Shown: piece by piece, positions 44,537 through 55,369 of the stretch
How positions within the stretch are numbered: the stretch's first letter is position 1
Layout of the letters: each line of letters begins with the position of its first letter
Assembly (NCBI GenBank): GCA_019925795.1
Contig: CM034314.1
Span: 24,979,774 to 25,043,773 of the forward strand
DNA length: 64,000 bases
Direction: 5' to 3'
Source: Dendrobium chrysotoxum
Lineage: Eukaryota > Streptophyta > Magnoliopsida > Asparagales > Orchidaceae
Notes under the pieces: model-generated
Seen by the model: only the letters and a program-made list of their open reading frames with translations
Database searches by the model: none
What the model was told of the DNA's origin: nothing
Program-made: the position numbers and the translations under genes

Positions 44537-47500
44537 TGTTGCGACTCGAGCTCACGAGTTTTTATTTTGATGATAACAAATATTATGGTTCACATCTCCT
44601 AGTATTTGGAATATATATTTGTTTGTGTATACTAATATTTCAGGAACAGCATGCATCAATCCAAGAAAGATTTAAGACTCAAGAATGGGTAGAATAGGCT
44701 TTGATGTGATAATATTTATATTTTGCAATTCTGTACTTTTTTATTTCTTGAGTCAAGTCCTATAATGGTGTATGCTTATTTGTGACCATGTATACACATA
44801 CTCAGGGGGAGTAAGATCTAGTCAAAACCAGAAGTTTAACTTTTGAACAAATCATACTAGACGATTTATGATCGTCCAGGACGATCTATTCATTGAACTA
44901 ATCATGCTTGACGATCCATTACGGTCTCAAAACCCTAGCCGCCATAATAATTCAATCAAGATTGTAAGTTTTTATTTGTGGTCTAATCATCCAGGAAGAT
45001 CCATATCGTACTGGATGATCTATGACAATATTGCCTAAATTATTCCTATAATTAGTCGATCAAATCTTCTTAATTTGATATTCTAATCATCTTGGATGAT
45101 CTGTGCAAATTTGAACATATCGTACAGGTTATCGTCCAGGGGATCGTACGGGACTATCAGGTCAAATTCTGCACATCATCCTGGACGATCCTGCGATCGT
45201 CCTAGACGATTTTGGGCGACAGAATTGAGTCTTTAGGGTTTTTTGAAGCCGTCTTTTGGAGCACATCATCCTGGACGATCCTACGATCGTCCTGGATGAT
45301 ATTTGTCTCCAGAACTGATTTGGAAAGGTTTTTGGAGCTCTTTACTTAAGATTTCTCAAGGCACTTGATAAGTGTCTTTGGCAGCCATTGAGGTATCGTT
45401 TCTTTTGGAGAAAACTTGAAGAGGGAGCTTGAAAGGAAGAGAGGAAAGGGTGGAGTTTGAGAGAGAGAAGAGCCTAGGAATGGGGATTCTCGAGGGAGTG
45501 TGAGGGGTTCACACGGTTTCTCCGGCAAGCTTGCACCTAAGTACCATCGGATTCAAGGGTCATCTCAAGGGAAGTTTTGGGAAGAAGAAGATCTCTTTGG
45601 TGTCAAAGGACACGGCTGAAAGTTTGAAAGGGATGTTAAGCCCTGATGAACTAGTCCCGAGGCTAACCAAGAGGGGGGGGGGTGAATTGGTTATTTAAAA
45701 AATTTGAGAGCAACAATGAAAATCTTTTCTATGATTTGTAGCAGAAACAAATAAGACGATCAAATGAAAAGATTTATCACAATTTCACCCAAGCAGTTAA
45801 TCACAGAAAAATAAAAGTGCATAAAGTAATCAGAATGAACACATCAGATTTTATGGTAGTTCGGTCAACTTGACCTACATCCACTCCATGGAGCCTCCCC
45901 TCTGGGTATTACACTAACTCAAAGTGTCTCTCCTTTTGCTCCCACAGCAAGGTGGAGAAGCCTGTACAAGAACCTCCTTTCCACCACAAGGTGAGGCAGA
46001 GAACCAAACGTTCTTTTGCTTCCTCCTGAAGCAGGCAGAGAACCTTGGATCTTCTTACCAACGATCCTCTCCCAAAGGACACCAACACGACGAAAGACGG
46101 CGAGCAGAGAAGAAGACTCTGATCCTTGCTTGGTGCAACCTTCGTGAACCCCTCATGAACTCCCCCTCACAAGATCCTCTCTCTCTCTCTCTCTCCCAAA
46201 CTCTCTCTCTCTCTCTATGGTTTCTCTGGAAAGGAAAGTGGCAAAAGATATTTCTTGTTTGAAGAAAAATATCTTTTATAGGAGGGCTTAAAATTTGCCC
46301 TAAATCTCAACTTGTCGGCCTAGATCGTCCAGGAAGACAAATCGATCGTCCTGTACGATCATTTCAAAATCAGCTGTTTCAGCCTGTACGATCTGCCTGT
46401 TCTGGACGATCAGTAGAAAAAGTTGTTCATATTATCCCATACGATTTTGCGATCGTCCGGGACGATTAGTGTAAATCGAGGAATATCGTCCAAAAGACAG
46501 TTTGGGTCATCCAGAGCAAACTGTGCTGGACGACCAAAAAATGACTTAATCATCCATTACGATAAGGGTATCATCCTTTACGATTAGTTCAAAAAGTGTC
46601 AAAATCATCCTGAGCACAGTTCGGGTCGTACAGCAGAAACACACTATACGAACATGATCGTCCAGGACGATCCTGCGATCGTCCAAGACGATATGATCGT
46701 ATCAATCCAATATTAATTGCTTTCCTTAATTACTAGATTAATTTAGGCATGATTGCACTGGATCGTCCAGGATGATACATGTATCGTCTGGGACGATCAT
46801 ACCAAATATCTTAAAATAAAAACTTGCCTAACTTGATCTGGCGGCTGAGAATTTCTTATTTGAGCATATCGTCCCGTACGATCCAAGGATCGTTCAGGAT
46901 GATCTGCTTAATCAGACACACTTAACTTGGTCACCCTAATTAGGGTTTCTATTTTTACTTAATCGTCCAGGATGATGTGACTATCGTCCAGGATGATGTG
47001 AACAAAAACTTGAACATAAACTCTAATTCACTCAAGCTCTCCCCCTGAGTGTGTGTGTGCAAGGTTACTTAGCTAGGGGATCAGTTACATTACAATTGAC
47101 TTAAGAAAAGGAAAATAATATAGTTAGATACACTTGGACCCGATCTTGAGTTGGCTTGAGTTACTCGTGATCTTTTGTGCCTGAAATGGATTAGCCAAGA
47201 AAAACACAATAGAAACATGTTTATCATCATCAAAACCAGATTTGCAATAATGGCTACTCCGCCGCACCGGGGATGGTGGAAGTAATTTTATAAGGGCTTC
47301 TCCGCCTAGCTGTGGGGGCTAAAGGAGAGTCACTTTGTGTTAGAGCAATACTTGGAGGGTGCCTCCGAGGAGTGGACGTAGGTTAGGTTGGACCGAACTA
47401 CTATAAATCTGGTGTGTTCTTTCTGATTATTTTCCGCACTTTTTTTTACTGTGATTATCTGCTTGGGTGAAATCTGCGATAAACCTTTTTATCGTTATTT

Positions 47501-47628
47501 TAATTCCTTTTCACTGCAAATTATAAAAATATTTTTATTTTATTTTAAATATCCAATTCACCCCCCCCCCCCTCTTGGTTAGCCTCGGGATTAGTTCATA
47601 AGGGCTTAACATCCCTATCGAACTTTCA
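44537..47628 (+). repeat. 5' LTR of element C (with inserted solo LTR)
   Basis: Starts TGTTGCGACTCGAGCTCACG and ends GAACTTTCA. Without the insertion (45617-47249) it is about 1.45 kb, like the 3' LTR. The U3 part (44860-45300) carries many imperfect palindromes of ATCGTCC/GGACGAT. Confidence 0.85.
45617..47249 (+). mobile_element. Solo LTR of family D inside 5' LTR of element C
   Basis: 1633 bases starting TGAAAGTTTGAAAGGGATG and ending TTTGCAATA, matching the LTRs of element D in the same plus-strand orientation (so the element would read on the minus strand). Flanks ACGGC (45612-45616) and ATGGC (47250-47254) are a 5-bp duplication with one change. The 3' LTR of C lacks the insert and reads straight through. 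Confidence 0.85.
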
Positions 47629-47630
47629 GG

Positions 47631-47642
47631 TGGTATCAGAGC
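47631..47642 (+). promoter_or_regulatory. Primer-binding site of element C
   Basis: TGGTATCAGAGC, a perfect match to the 3' end complement of plant initiator tRNA-Met, two bases after the LTR. Confidence 0.9.
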
Positions 47643-47687
47643 GGGATTCATAAAATCAAGTTTTGAAAAAACTTTTGAATTTGGTCA

Positions 47688-48500
47688 ATGGCTAATTTTG
47701 GAAATCGTAATTTTGTGGAAGGATATTCAATTACCCGACCACCTTTATTTGAAAATATTACTTTTGATTTTTGGAAAATTCATTTGTCTACTTTCTTGAA
47801 ATCAATAGATTATCGCATGTGGCATATGATTCAAATTGGTTATTCCGTACCATCACGTATTATAGATGGAATCAAAATTGATATTCCTTTTTCTAAATTG
47901 AGTAGAATAGATCAGATCAATGCTCAATTAAATGCTAAATGTTTGAATTTTTTTTTCTATGCTTTGAATTCTGATGATTATATATTAGTATCTGCATGCA
48001 CTACTGGCAAGGAAATTTGGGATAAATTGTGCACGACATATGAAGGTACTTGTTAAATTAAGCAATCTAGGTTAAATATTTTGATGCATGATTATGAACC
48101 TTTTAGCATAAAACCTTATGAGATATTTTTGGACATGTATATTAGGTTTACTCAAATTGTGACGTCATTATATGCTTTAGGTAAAGAATTTTCAAACTTT
48201 GAAAAGATCAATAAAATTCTACGTTGCCTGCTTGATAAGTTTGATGCCAAAGTTATTGCTATTTGTGAATCAAAAAAGTTGAACAAAAATTCTATTGATA
48301 ATTTGATTAGCTCACTCATTGCCTATGAGCAAGGTTTGGGTCAAAAGCTTTTAGATGCAGGTGAAACTATAGTATTGAAAGCTGAAGACATTGATGAAAG
48401 CGACTCAAAGCATAAGCATCAACATCAACAAAAGTGGAACAAAGGTGAAAAATGTAAAAATATTAAGATTTCTTCTGATGTTATTTGTTTTGGATGTAGG
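47688..48500 (+). pseudogene. gag of element C, first part
   Basis: ATG at 47688 gives MANFGNRNFVEGYSITRPPL, then the UBN2/Retrotran_gag_2 domain (FWKIHLSTFLKSIDYRMW, CTTGKEIWDKLC, YIRFTQIVTSLYALGKEF, KILRCLLDKFDAKVIAI). One in-frame TAA at 48054-48056 interrupts it. The first half of a CCHC knuckle (CFGCR) ends exactly at 48500, where element D is inserted. The protein is clearly related to D's gag, residue for residue in most blocks. It continues at 58900. Confidence 0.75.
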
Positions 48501-49189
48501 TGAAAGTTCGAAAGGGATGTTAAGCCCTAGTGAACTAGTCCCGAGGCTAACCAAGAGGGGGGTGAATTGGTTATTTAAAAATTTCACGATAACTACAAAA
48601 ATCTTTTCGATACTTAGCAGCGGAAACAAGTAAACAATAACGAAACGATTAACCAACGATATTCACCCAAGCAGTTTATATTGAAAAGTAAAGTGCAAAA
48701 CTGAATCAGAAAAACAAACCAGATTTTATAGTGGTTCGGTCAACTTGACCTACGTCCACTCCCCGGAGCCTCCCCTCCGGGTATTGCACTAAACGAAAGT
48801 GACTCTCCTTTTGCTCCCACAGCAAGGCGGAGAAGCCTGTACAAAACACCTCCTTTTCACCACACGGTGAGGCAGAGAACCTGACCTCCTTTCGCTTCCT
48901 CCTGAAGCAGGCAGAGAACCTTCGAACTCCTTTTGCTTCCACCTGAAGCGGGCAGAGAACCCCGGATCTTCTTGCGAATGATCCTCCCACGAAGAACACC
49001 GACTAGACGACAGACGACGAGCGGAGAAGACGACTCTGATCCGTGCTTGGAGCAACCTTAGTGAATCCCTCACTAACTCCCCCTCACAAGAACTCTTCTC
49101 TCTCTCCCAACTCTCTCTTCTCTCTAGGGTTTCTCAAGGAAGGAAGGTAGCAAAAGATTTCTTCTGTTGTTATTTGTTTTGGATGTAGG
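48501..49189 (-). repeat. Tandemly duplicated part of element D's LTR plus flank
   Basis: 48501-49157 repeats the first 660 or so bases (plus view) of D's left LTR. After it, 49158-49189 repeats the C-gag flank of 48469-48500, and the LTR starts again at 49190. The period is 689 bases. The junction shares AAGATTT, suggesting microhomology-driven duplication after D had inserted. The two copies are almost identical. Confidence 0.8.
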
Positions 49190-50848
49190 TGAAAGTTCGA
49201 AAGGGATGTTAAGCCCTAGTGAACTAGTCCCGAGGCTAACCAAGAGGGGGGGTGAATTGGTTATTTAAAAATTTCACGATAACTACAAAAATCTTTTCGA
49301 TACTTAGCAGCGGAAACAAGTAAACAATAACGAAAAGATCAACCAACGATATTCACCCAAGCAGTTTATATTGAAAAGTAAAGTGCAAAACTGAATCAGA
49401 AAAGCAAACCAGATTTTATAGTGGTTCGGTCAACTTGACCTACGTCCACTCCCCGGAGCCTCCCCTCCGGGTATTGCACTAAACGAAAGTGACTCTCCTT
49501 TTGCTCCCACAACAAGGCAGAGAAGCCTGTACAAAACACCTCCTTTTCACCACACGGTGAGGCAGAGAACCTGACCTCCTTTCGCTTCCTTCTGAAGCAG
49601 GCAGAGAACCTTCGAACTCCTTTTGCTTCCACCTGAAGCGGGCAGAGAACCCCGGATCTTCTTGCGAACGATCCTCCCACGAAGAACACCGACTAGACGA
49701 CAGACGACGAGCGGAGAAGACGACTCTAATCCGTGCTTGGAGCAACCTTAGTGAATCCCTCACTAACTCCCCCTCACAAGATCTCTTCTCTCTCTCTCAA
49801 CTCTCTCTTCTCTCTAGGGTTTCTCAGGGAAGGAAGGTAGCAAAAGATTTTTCCAAAAATTGGAAAAAAGTTCTTTTAAAGGAGGGCTTAAAATTTGCCC
49901 TAAATCTCAACTGGTCGGCCAAGATCGTCCAGGACGATCGGTAGATCGTCCTGTACGATCAGTTCAAATTCAGCTGTTTTAGCCTAGACGATCTGCCTTT
50001 TCTAGACGATCAGTAGAAAATATTGTTCATATCGTCCCGTACGATCCTGCGATCGTCCGGGACGATTAGTGCAAATTGAGGGAAATCGTCCAGAAGATAG
50101 TTCGGGTCGTCCAGAGAAATCTGTGCTGGACGACCAAAAAATGACTTGATCGTCCCGGACGATAGGGTCATCGTCCGGTACGATTAGTTCAAAAAGGCCC
50201 CAAATCGTCCTGTACATAGTTCTGGACGTACAGCTTAAATGCACTAGACGATCAAGATCGTCCGGAACGATCCTGCGATCGTTCAGGACGATATGATCGT
50301 ATCAACCAAAAATTAATTGCTTTCCTTAATTACCATATTAAATTAGGCATGATTGTAGTGGATCGTCCGGGACGATACACGTATCGTCCAGGACGATCAG
50401 ACCAAGTATCTAAAAATAAGAACTTATCTAACTTGATCTGGCGGCTGAGAATTTCTGATTTGGGAATATCGTCCCGTACGATCCGTAGATCGTCCAGGAC
50501 GATCGGCTCAATCAGACCCTCTTAACTTAGTCACCCTAATTAGGGTTTCTGTTTTAACTGGATCATCCAGGACGATGTGGATATCGTCCAGGACGATCTG
50601 AACAAATTTTTAACAGAAACTCTAATTCACTCAATCTCTCTCCCTGAGTGTGTGTGTGCAAGGTTACTTAGCTAGGGAATCAGTTACATTACAATTGACT
50701 CAATAAAAAGAAAAATCATACATTTGACACACTTGGACCCGATCTTGAGTTGGCTTGAGTGGCTCGCGGTCTTTTGTGCCTGAAACAGATTAGCCAAGCA
50801 AAACACACTGGAAACATGTTTGTCATCATCAAAACCAGATTTACAACA
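49190..50848 (-). repeat. 3' LTR of element D
   Basis: On the minus strand it starts TGTTGTAAATCTGG and ends GAACTTTCA. 49920-50600 is an array of imperfect palindromes such as GATCGTCCAGGACGATC. Confidence 0.9.
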
Positions 50849-50862
50849 ATCTCCCCCTTTTT
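50849..50862 (-). promoter_or_regulatory. Polypurine tract of element D
   Basis: The minus strand reads AAAAAGGGGGAGAT directly before the 3' LTR. A second G-rich copy (AAAAGGGGGAGTC) is near 51016-51028. Extra tracts of this kind are, as I recall, a Sirevirus trait. Confidence 0.8.
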
Positions 50863-52307
50863 GATGATGGCAAACATTTGTAAAGTAGTCTGAAAATAAA
50901 AGTAAACTAGGAGATCCAACAAACAAATATATATTTTTTTAAATTTTCATTTAACAGCTAAAACAATACATGAAGCATGACTCAGAAAATAGAAACAAAC
51001 ACGACTACAACTGACTCCCCCTTTTGACATCACAAAAAGGAGGAGCGAAAAATAGAACACAGAAATAAAACATAAATAGAGCAACTACAAAACAGGAAAA
51101 TTAGAATTTTTCCTTGATTTTAGATTCAAAAACCAATGACAGGACGATTGACAGTGCTGAAAAATAGAAAAGGTTGGAAATAATCAACTTTCGTAAGTCC
51201 GACCCCGGGCACCTTATCGATGCAAACCTCTTTCAAAACAAAAATTCGATTCAGAATAAAAGACATTAGATTTGAAAAGAAATCCTTTCAAGCCTCATTC
51301 CAGAAAAATATCTGATATAATAGTGTTACAAAGTAAAAAATCAGAAATCAGGATTTTCAAGACTCAAGCTTTTGAAAATATTAAGTGGGGCACAGATTTT
51401 TCTAAGACATTTAACAATCTGAAAGGAAGGAAAGCTTGTTTTGGGCTCATTTTGTGCCTCTTTTTCAAATTGGTTGGCGCTTTGCGCATCTTTTAATTTT
51501 TGATACACTTTGTGTATCCAATTTGGCAATTTCGCATCTTTTCAGTTTTGGGCTCATTTTATGCCTCTTTTTAAAATTATCTGGCGCACTGCGCATCTTT
51601 TATAAGCTTTCTCCTTTTCATAATCATTAAAGAGTCTCAGCTGTGAGATTATCTTCCAGACATAGGAGATGACTCTCCGCAGTAAGGAAGAACGATTCAC
51701 AAAACAAAAGCCATACAACATATGATAAATGCAATCACTTGGTTTAGAAAATCAAACTAATGACTCAAGACTTTGAAAAACACTATTGATATGAGGCAGA
51801 TTACTGTAGGAAGATAAAATAATCTCTATTTCAAAAACTAACATTTTAATTTTGAAAAGGATTTTTATTCAGCGAAGAGAAACAATTATCAATGTTTCTT
51901 CCCTTTAACAGATTCAGTGAAGTCAATCACTGCTTATCAGCTTCCAAACCAAAACAAGGTAAACACTCCCAGTCAAAAATTCAGATCACTAGAAGTAGTG
52001 AGCGGTGATCAGATCTTGAAAAGCATAAAATAGTAAGTGCAAGATATGAACCCGTAAATAAATAAAAACAGGTAGAAAATCATAGCAAAGTAAATACTCA
52101 AATCAAACTAATAAAAAGGGTAACACAGAAATCAACAGAAGAAATAAAATCAACTGAAAGCAAATAATCAAACCAAAACTAACTAACAGAAATCAGAAAT
52201 CAGAATACAAAAACTAACTAACAGAAATCAGAAAATAGAATACAAAAAACTAACTAACAGAAATCAGAATACCAATCATAACAATCATAAATCAGCAGTC
52301 ATCAGAA
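50863..52307 (-). other. 3' non-coding region of element D
   Basis: 1.4 kb between pol and the 3' LTR. No protein recognised. It holds small hairpins at 51477-51487 (GCGCTTTGCGC) and 51502-51518 (GATACACTTTGTGTATC), which have counterparts in element C at 59626-59790, and the short tandem repeat at 52165-52275. Confidence 0.6.
52165..52275 (-). repeat. Short tandem repeat, about 40-bp unit
   Basis: Three copies built on AACTAACTAACAGAAATCAG (plus view) just downstream of pol. Confidence 0.75.
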
Positions 52308-55300
52308 TCAAGCATTTATATCAATCACTCCTAATATGGTTCTCAAAATACTGAATGAGTCAAAGGCCAGTGGTTTAGTGAATATGTCAGCCAGCTGATT
52401 TTCAGTTGCTACATGATGTAGCTTAATGTCCCCTTTTGTAACATGGTCCCTAATGAAGTGATGCCTAATGTCAATGTGTTTGGTCCTAGAATGTTGGATT
52501 GGATTCTTAGAGATACAGATGGCACTGGTATTATCACACAGAACAGAAATTGTGCCAACGGGTACTCCTAAATCCAAAACTTGTTATTTCAACCAAAGAA
52601 CTTGGGCCACACAACTTCCTAAGGCAATGTACTCAGCTTCAGCAGTGGAAAGTGCAACTGAGTTCTGTTTTCTACTGGACCAGGAGACTAACGACTGTCC
52701 TATAAATTGACAAGTCCCAGAAGTACTCATCCTATCCACCCTACACCCCGCAAAGTCAGAATCAGAATATCCAATGATCTCAAAAGAGGTGCTGTGCCTA
52801 GGGTACCAAATTCCTAGGTTTGGGGTTCCTAAAAGATATCTAAGAATTCTCTTAACAGCAGTCAGGTGGGACTCTTTAGGATCAGCCTGAAACCTAGTAC
52901 AAAGACAGACACTAAACATGATATCAGGTCGGCTAGCAGTCAGGTAAAGTAGTGAACATATTATCCCTCTATACTTCTTCTGATCAACAGATTTTCCATT
53001 TGAATCCTTATCTAACTGAACTGAGGAGGGCATGGGAGTATTGATTGGCTTGGCTTTGTCCATTTCATATTTCTTCAAAATGTCCTTAGTGTATTTTGAT
53101 TGATTGAGAAAGGTTCCATCATCCGTTTGCCTTATGTAAAACCCCAAAAAGTAGGACAATTCTCCCATCATACTCATCTCAAACTCCTTACTCATTATTT
53201 TGGAAAACTCATCACATAAATATTTATCAGAAGATCCAAAAATTATATCATCAACATAAATCTGGACAATGAGTAAGTCATCTCCTATTCTCCTCAGAAA
53301 AAGGGCGGTGTCTACGCTCCCCTTAACAAACTCTCTTTCTAACAGGAATGTGCTAAGCCTCTCATACCAAGCTCTGGGTGCCTGTTTCAATCCATATAAG
53401 GCATTTTCTAATTTATAGACATGACTTAGACATTGGGAACTCTCAAAACCTGGGGGTTGTTCTACAAAAACATCTTCTTTAATTACCCCATTTAAAAAGG
53501 CACTCTTGACATCCATTTGAAACAGCTTAAATCCCTTGTAACAGGCAAAGGCTAGTAGCACTCTAATGGCTTCCAATCTAGCTACAGGGGCAAAAGTTTC
53601 CTCAAAATCTATCCCTTCTATCTAATTATACCCCTTAGCCACCAATCTTGCCTTATTTCTCACCACCACACCAGAATCATTCATCTTATTCTTAAAGACC
53701 CACTTGGTTCCCACAATACTTTGGTTTCTAGGTCTTTCTACTAACTCCCAAACATCATTCCTTACAAATTGATTCAATTCTTCCTGCATAGCTAAAATCC
53801 AAAACTCATCCGACAAGGCTTGATTGATGTTGGTGGGTTCAGTCATTGAGATAAAGGCAGAATGGTTTACTTCCTTCCTAAGTCCATGCCTAGTCCTAAC
53901 ACCTTCAGAAGGGTCTCCTAAGATCAGTTCTTTAGGATGACTCGAAGAATATCTCCAATCTCTAGGCAATGGGGTTTGAGGTTCTACCCTTTCCTCCAAA
54001 TTTGTATTTCCAACTCCTTGGGTAACCTCAACAATCTCTTCATCTTCTACTTCAGATCTAGACTCCTTAGGATCAGATTCATCAAACACTACATGGGTTG
54101 TTTCTTCCACCACCAAAGTCCTCCTATTGAACACCTTAAATGATTTCCCCACACTTGAATATCCTAAGAACACTCCTTCATCAGATTTGGGGTCAAATTT
54201 TCCTAAGGGTGACTTCCCGTTGTTCAGAATAAAAATCTTACAGCCAAAGACATGGAGGTGGGACAGATTTGGTGTTCTACCCTTAATGATCTCATAAGGT
54301 GTCTTGTTCAATTTGACTCTCACATTTACCCTATTCAGCACATAACAGGCAGTGTTCACCGCTTCAGCCCAAAAGTATTTTGGAAGTGAATACTCGGCAA
54401 GCATGGCTCTAGCGGCTTCCACTAAGGTCCTGTTCTTCCTTTCAGCTACCCCGTTCTGCTGAGGGGTCCTAGGAGCTGAAAAATTGTGACTAATCCCATG
54501 ATTCTCACAAAAACTTCCAAATCTTTCATTTTCAAATTCCCCTCCGTGATCACTATGGATGGTAATAATCTCACATCCTAACTTCTTCTGAATCCAAGTA
54601 GAGAAAGATCTAAACTCATCAAATGACTCAGATTTGTGTGACAAAAATTTAACCCAAGTGAACCTTGAATAATCATCAATAATCACAAAACCATAGACTC
54701 TCCCCCCTAAGCTGGCAGTGCTAATGGGTCCAAAGAGGTCCATGTGAAGAACTTCTAAAGGTCTAGAGGTGCTAATGTCTTTAACAGAGTGAAAAGAGGA
54801 CTGGACTTGCTTCCCCAACTGACAGGCATCACACAGGTGATCCTTAGTGAACTTAAGCTTGGGCACACCTCTAACTAAGTCCTTTTGGGTGACTCTCCTA
54901 AGGGTTTTCATACTGGCATGACACAATCTCCTATGCCATAACCAAGACTCATCAACAGCAGTTTTTAAGCAAATTGAATTATCAGATTTAATGCTACTTA
55001 CATCCAGCTTGTAGACGTTGTTGATCCTTTGCCCCTGCAAAACAACTTCATCATTTAAGCTTAAAATGCAGCCAGTGGGCAGGAATTTGATGCTGTATCC
55101 CTTGTCACAGAGTTGACTGATGCTCAGCAGGTTGTGTTTCAGTCCATCTACAAGCAAAACATTATCAATCATAAAGTTCTTTGAATCACCAATTATACAT
55201 GTGCCTACCACCTTCCTGGTGGTGTTATCTCCAAGTGTAACCTTGCCTCCAGCTCTGGCCTCCAGCGAAATGAACTGATTTGCATCTCCAGTCATATGTC

Positions 55301-55358
55301 TAGAACATCCGCTGTCCAGGTACCACATGCTCTCACGAGGTCTTGTGTGAGAGCACAC
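52308..55358 (-). pseudogene. pol of element D: protease, integrase, RT, RNase H
   Basis: About 1015 codons in one frame, broken by two stops (TAG at 53622-53624 within RT, TAA at 52584-52586 within RNase H). From the N-terminus: aspartic protease with DSGCSRHMTG; integrase HHCC zinc finger (WHRRLCHASM ... CDACQLGK) and DDE core (HMDLFGP, HSDHGGEF, AERKNRT); RT with MDVKSAFLNG and the intact catalytic YVDDIIFGS; RNase H with YSDSDFAGCRVDRMSTSG, LSTAEAEYIAL and CDNTSAICISKNP; end at NQLADIFTKPL. The order integrase-RT defines Ty1/copia. Both stops stand where the family has Gln, consistent with single C-to-T changes. All catalytic motifs seen are intact. The first sense codon after an in-frame TAG is GTG at 55356-55358; gag is in another frame. 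Confidence 0.9.
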
Positions 55359-55369
55359 CTACAAAATCA

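Noticed and set aside
45924..46262. 112-codon plus-strand frame
   Set aside because: Lies in the solo LTR of family D; the open frame comes from LTR sequence and a CT repeat.
48706..49763. Frames of 94-97 codons repeated at 48706, 49396 and 57443
   Set aside because: They are inside copies of D's LTR, appear wherever the LTR appears and overlap each other in two frames; no domain.
49920..50600. CRISPR-like array
   Set aside because: The repeats are irregularly spaced imperfect palindromes in plant LTRs without uniform spacers; CRISPR does not occur in this setting.
50684..50926. Minus-strand 80-codon frame
   Set aside because: Crosses the LTR border and polypurine tract of element D; no coding character.
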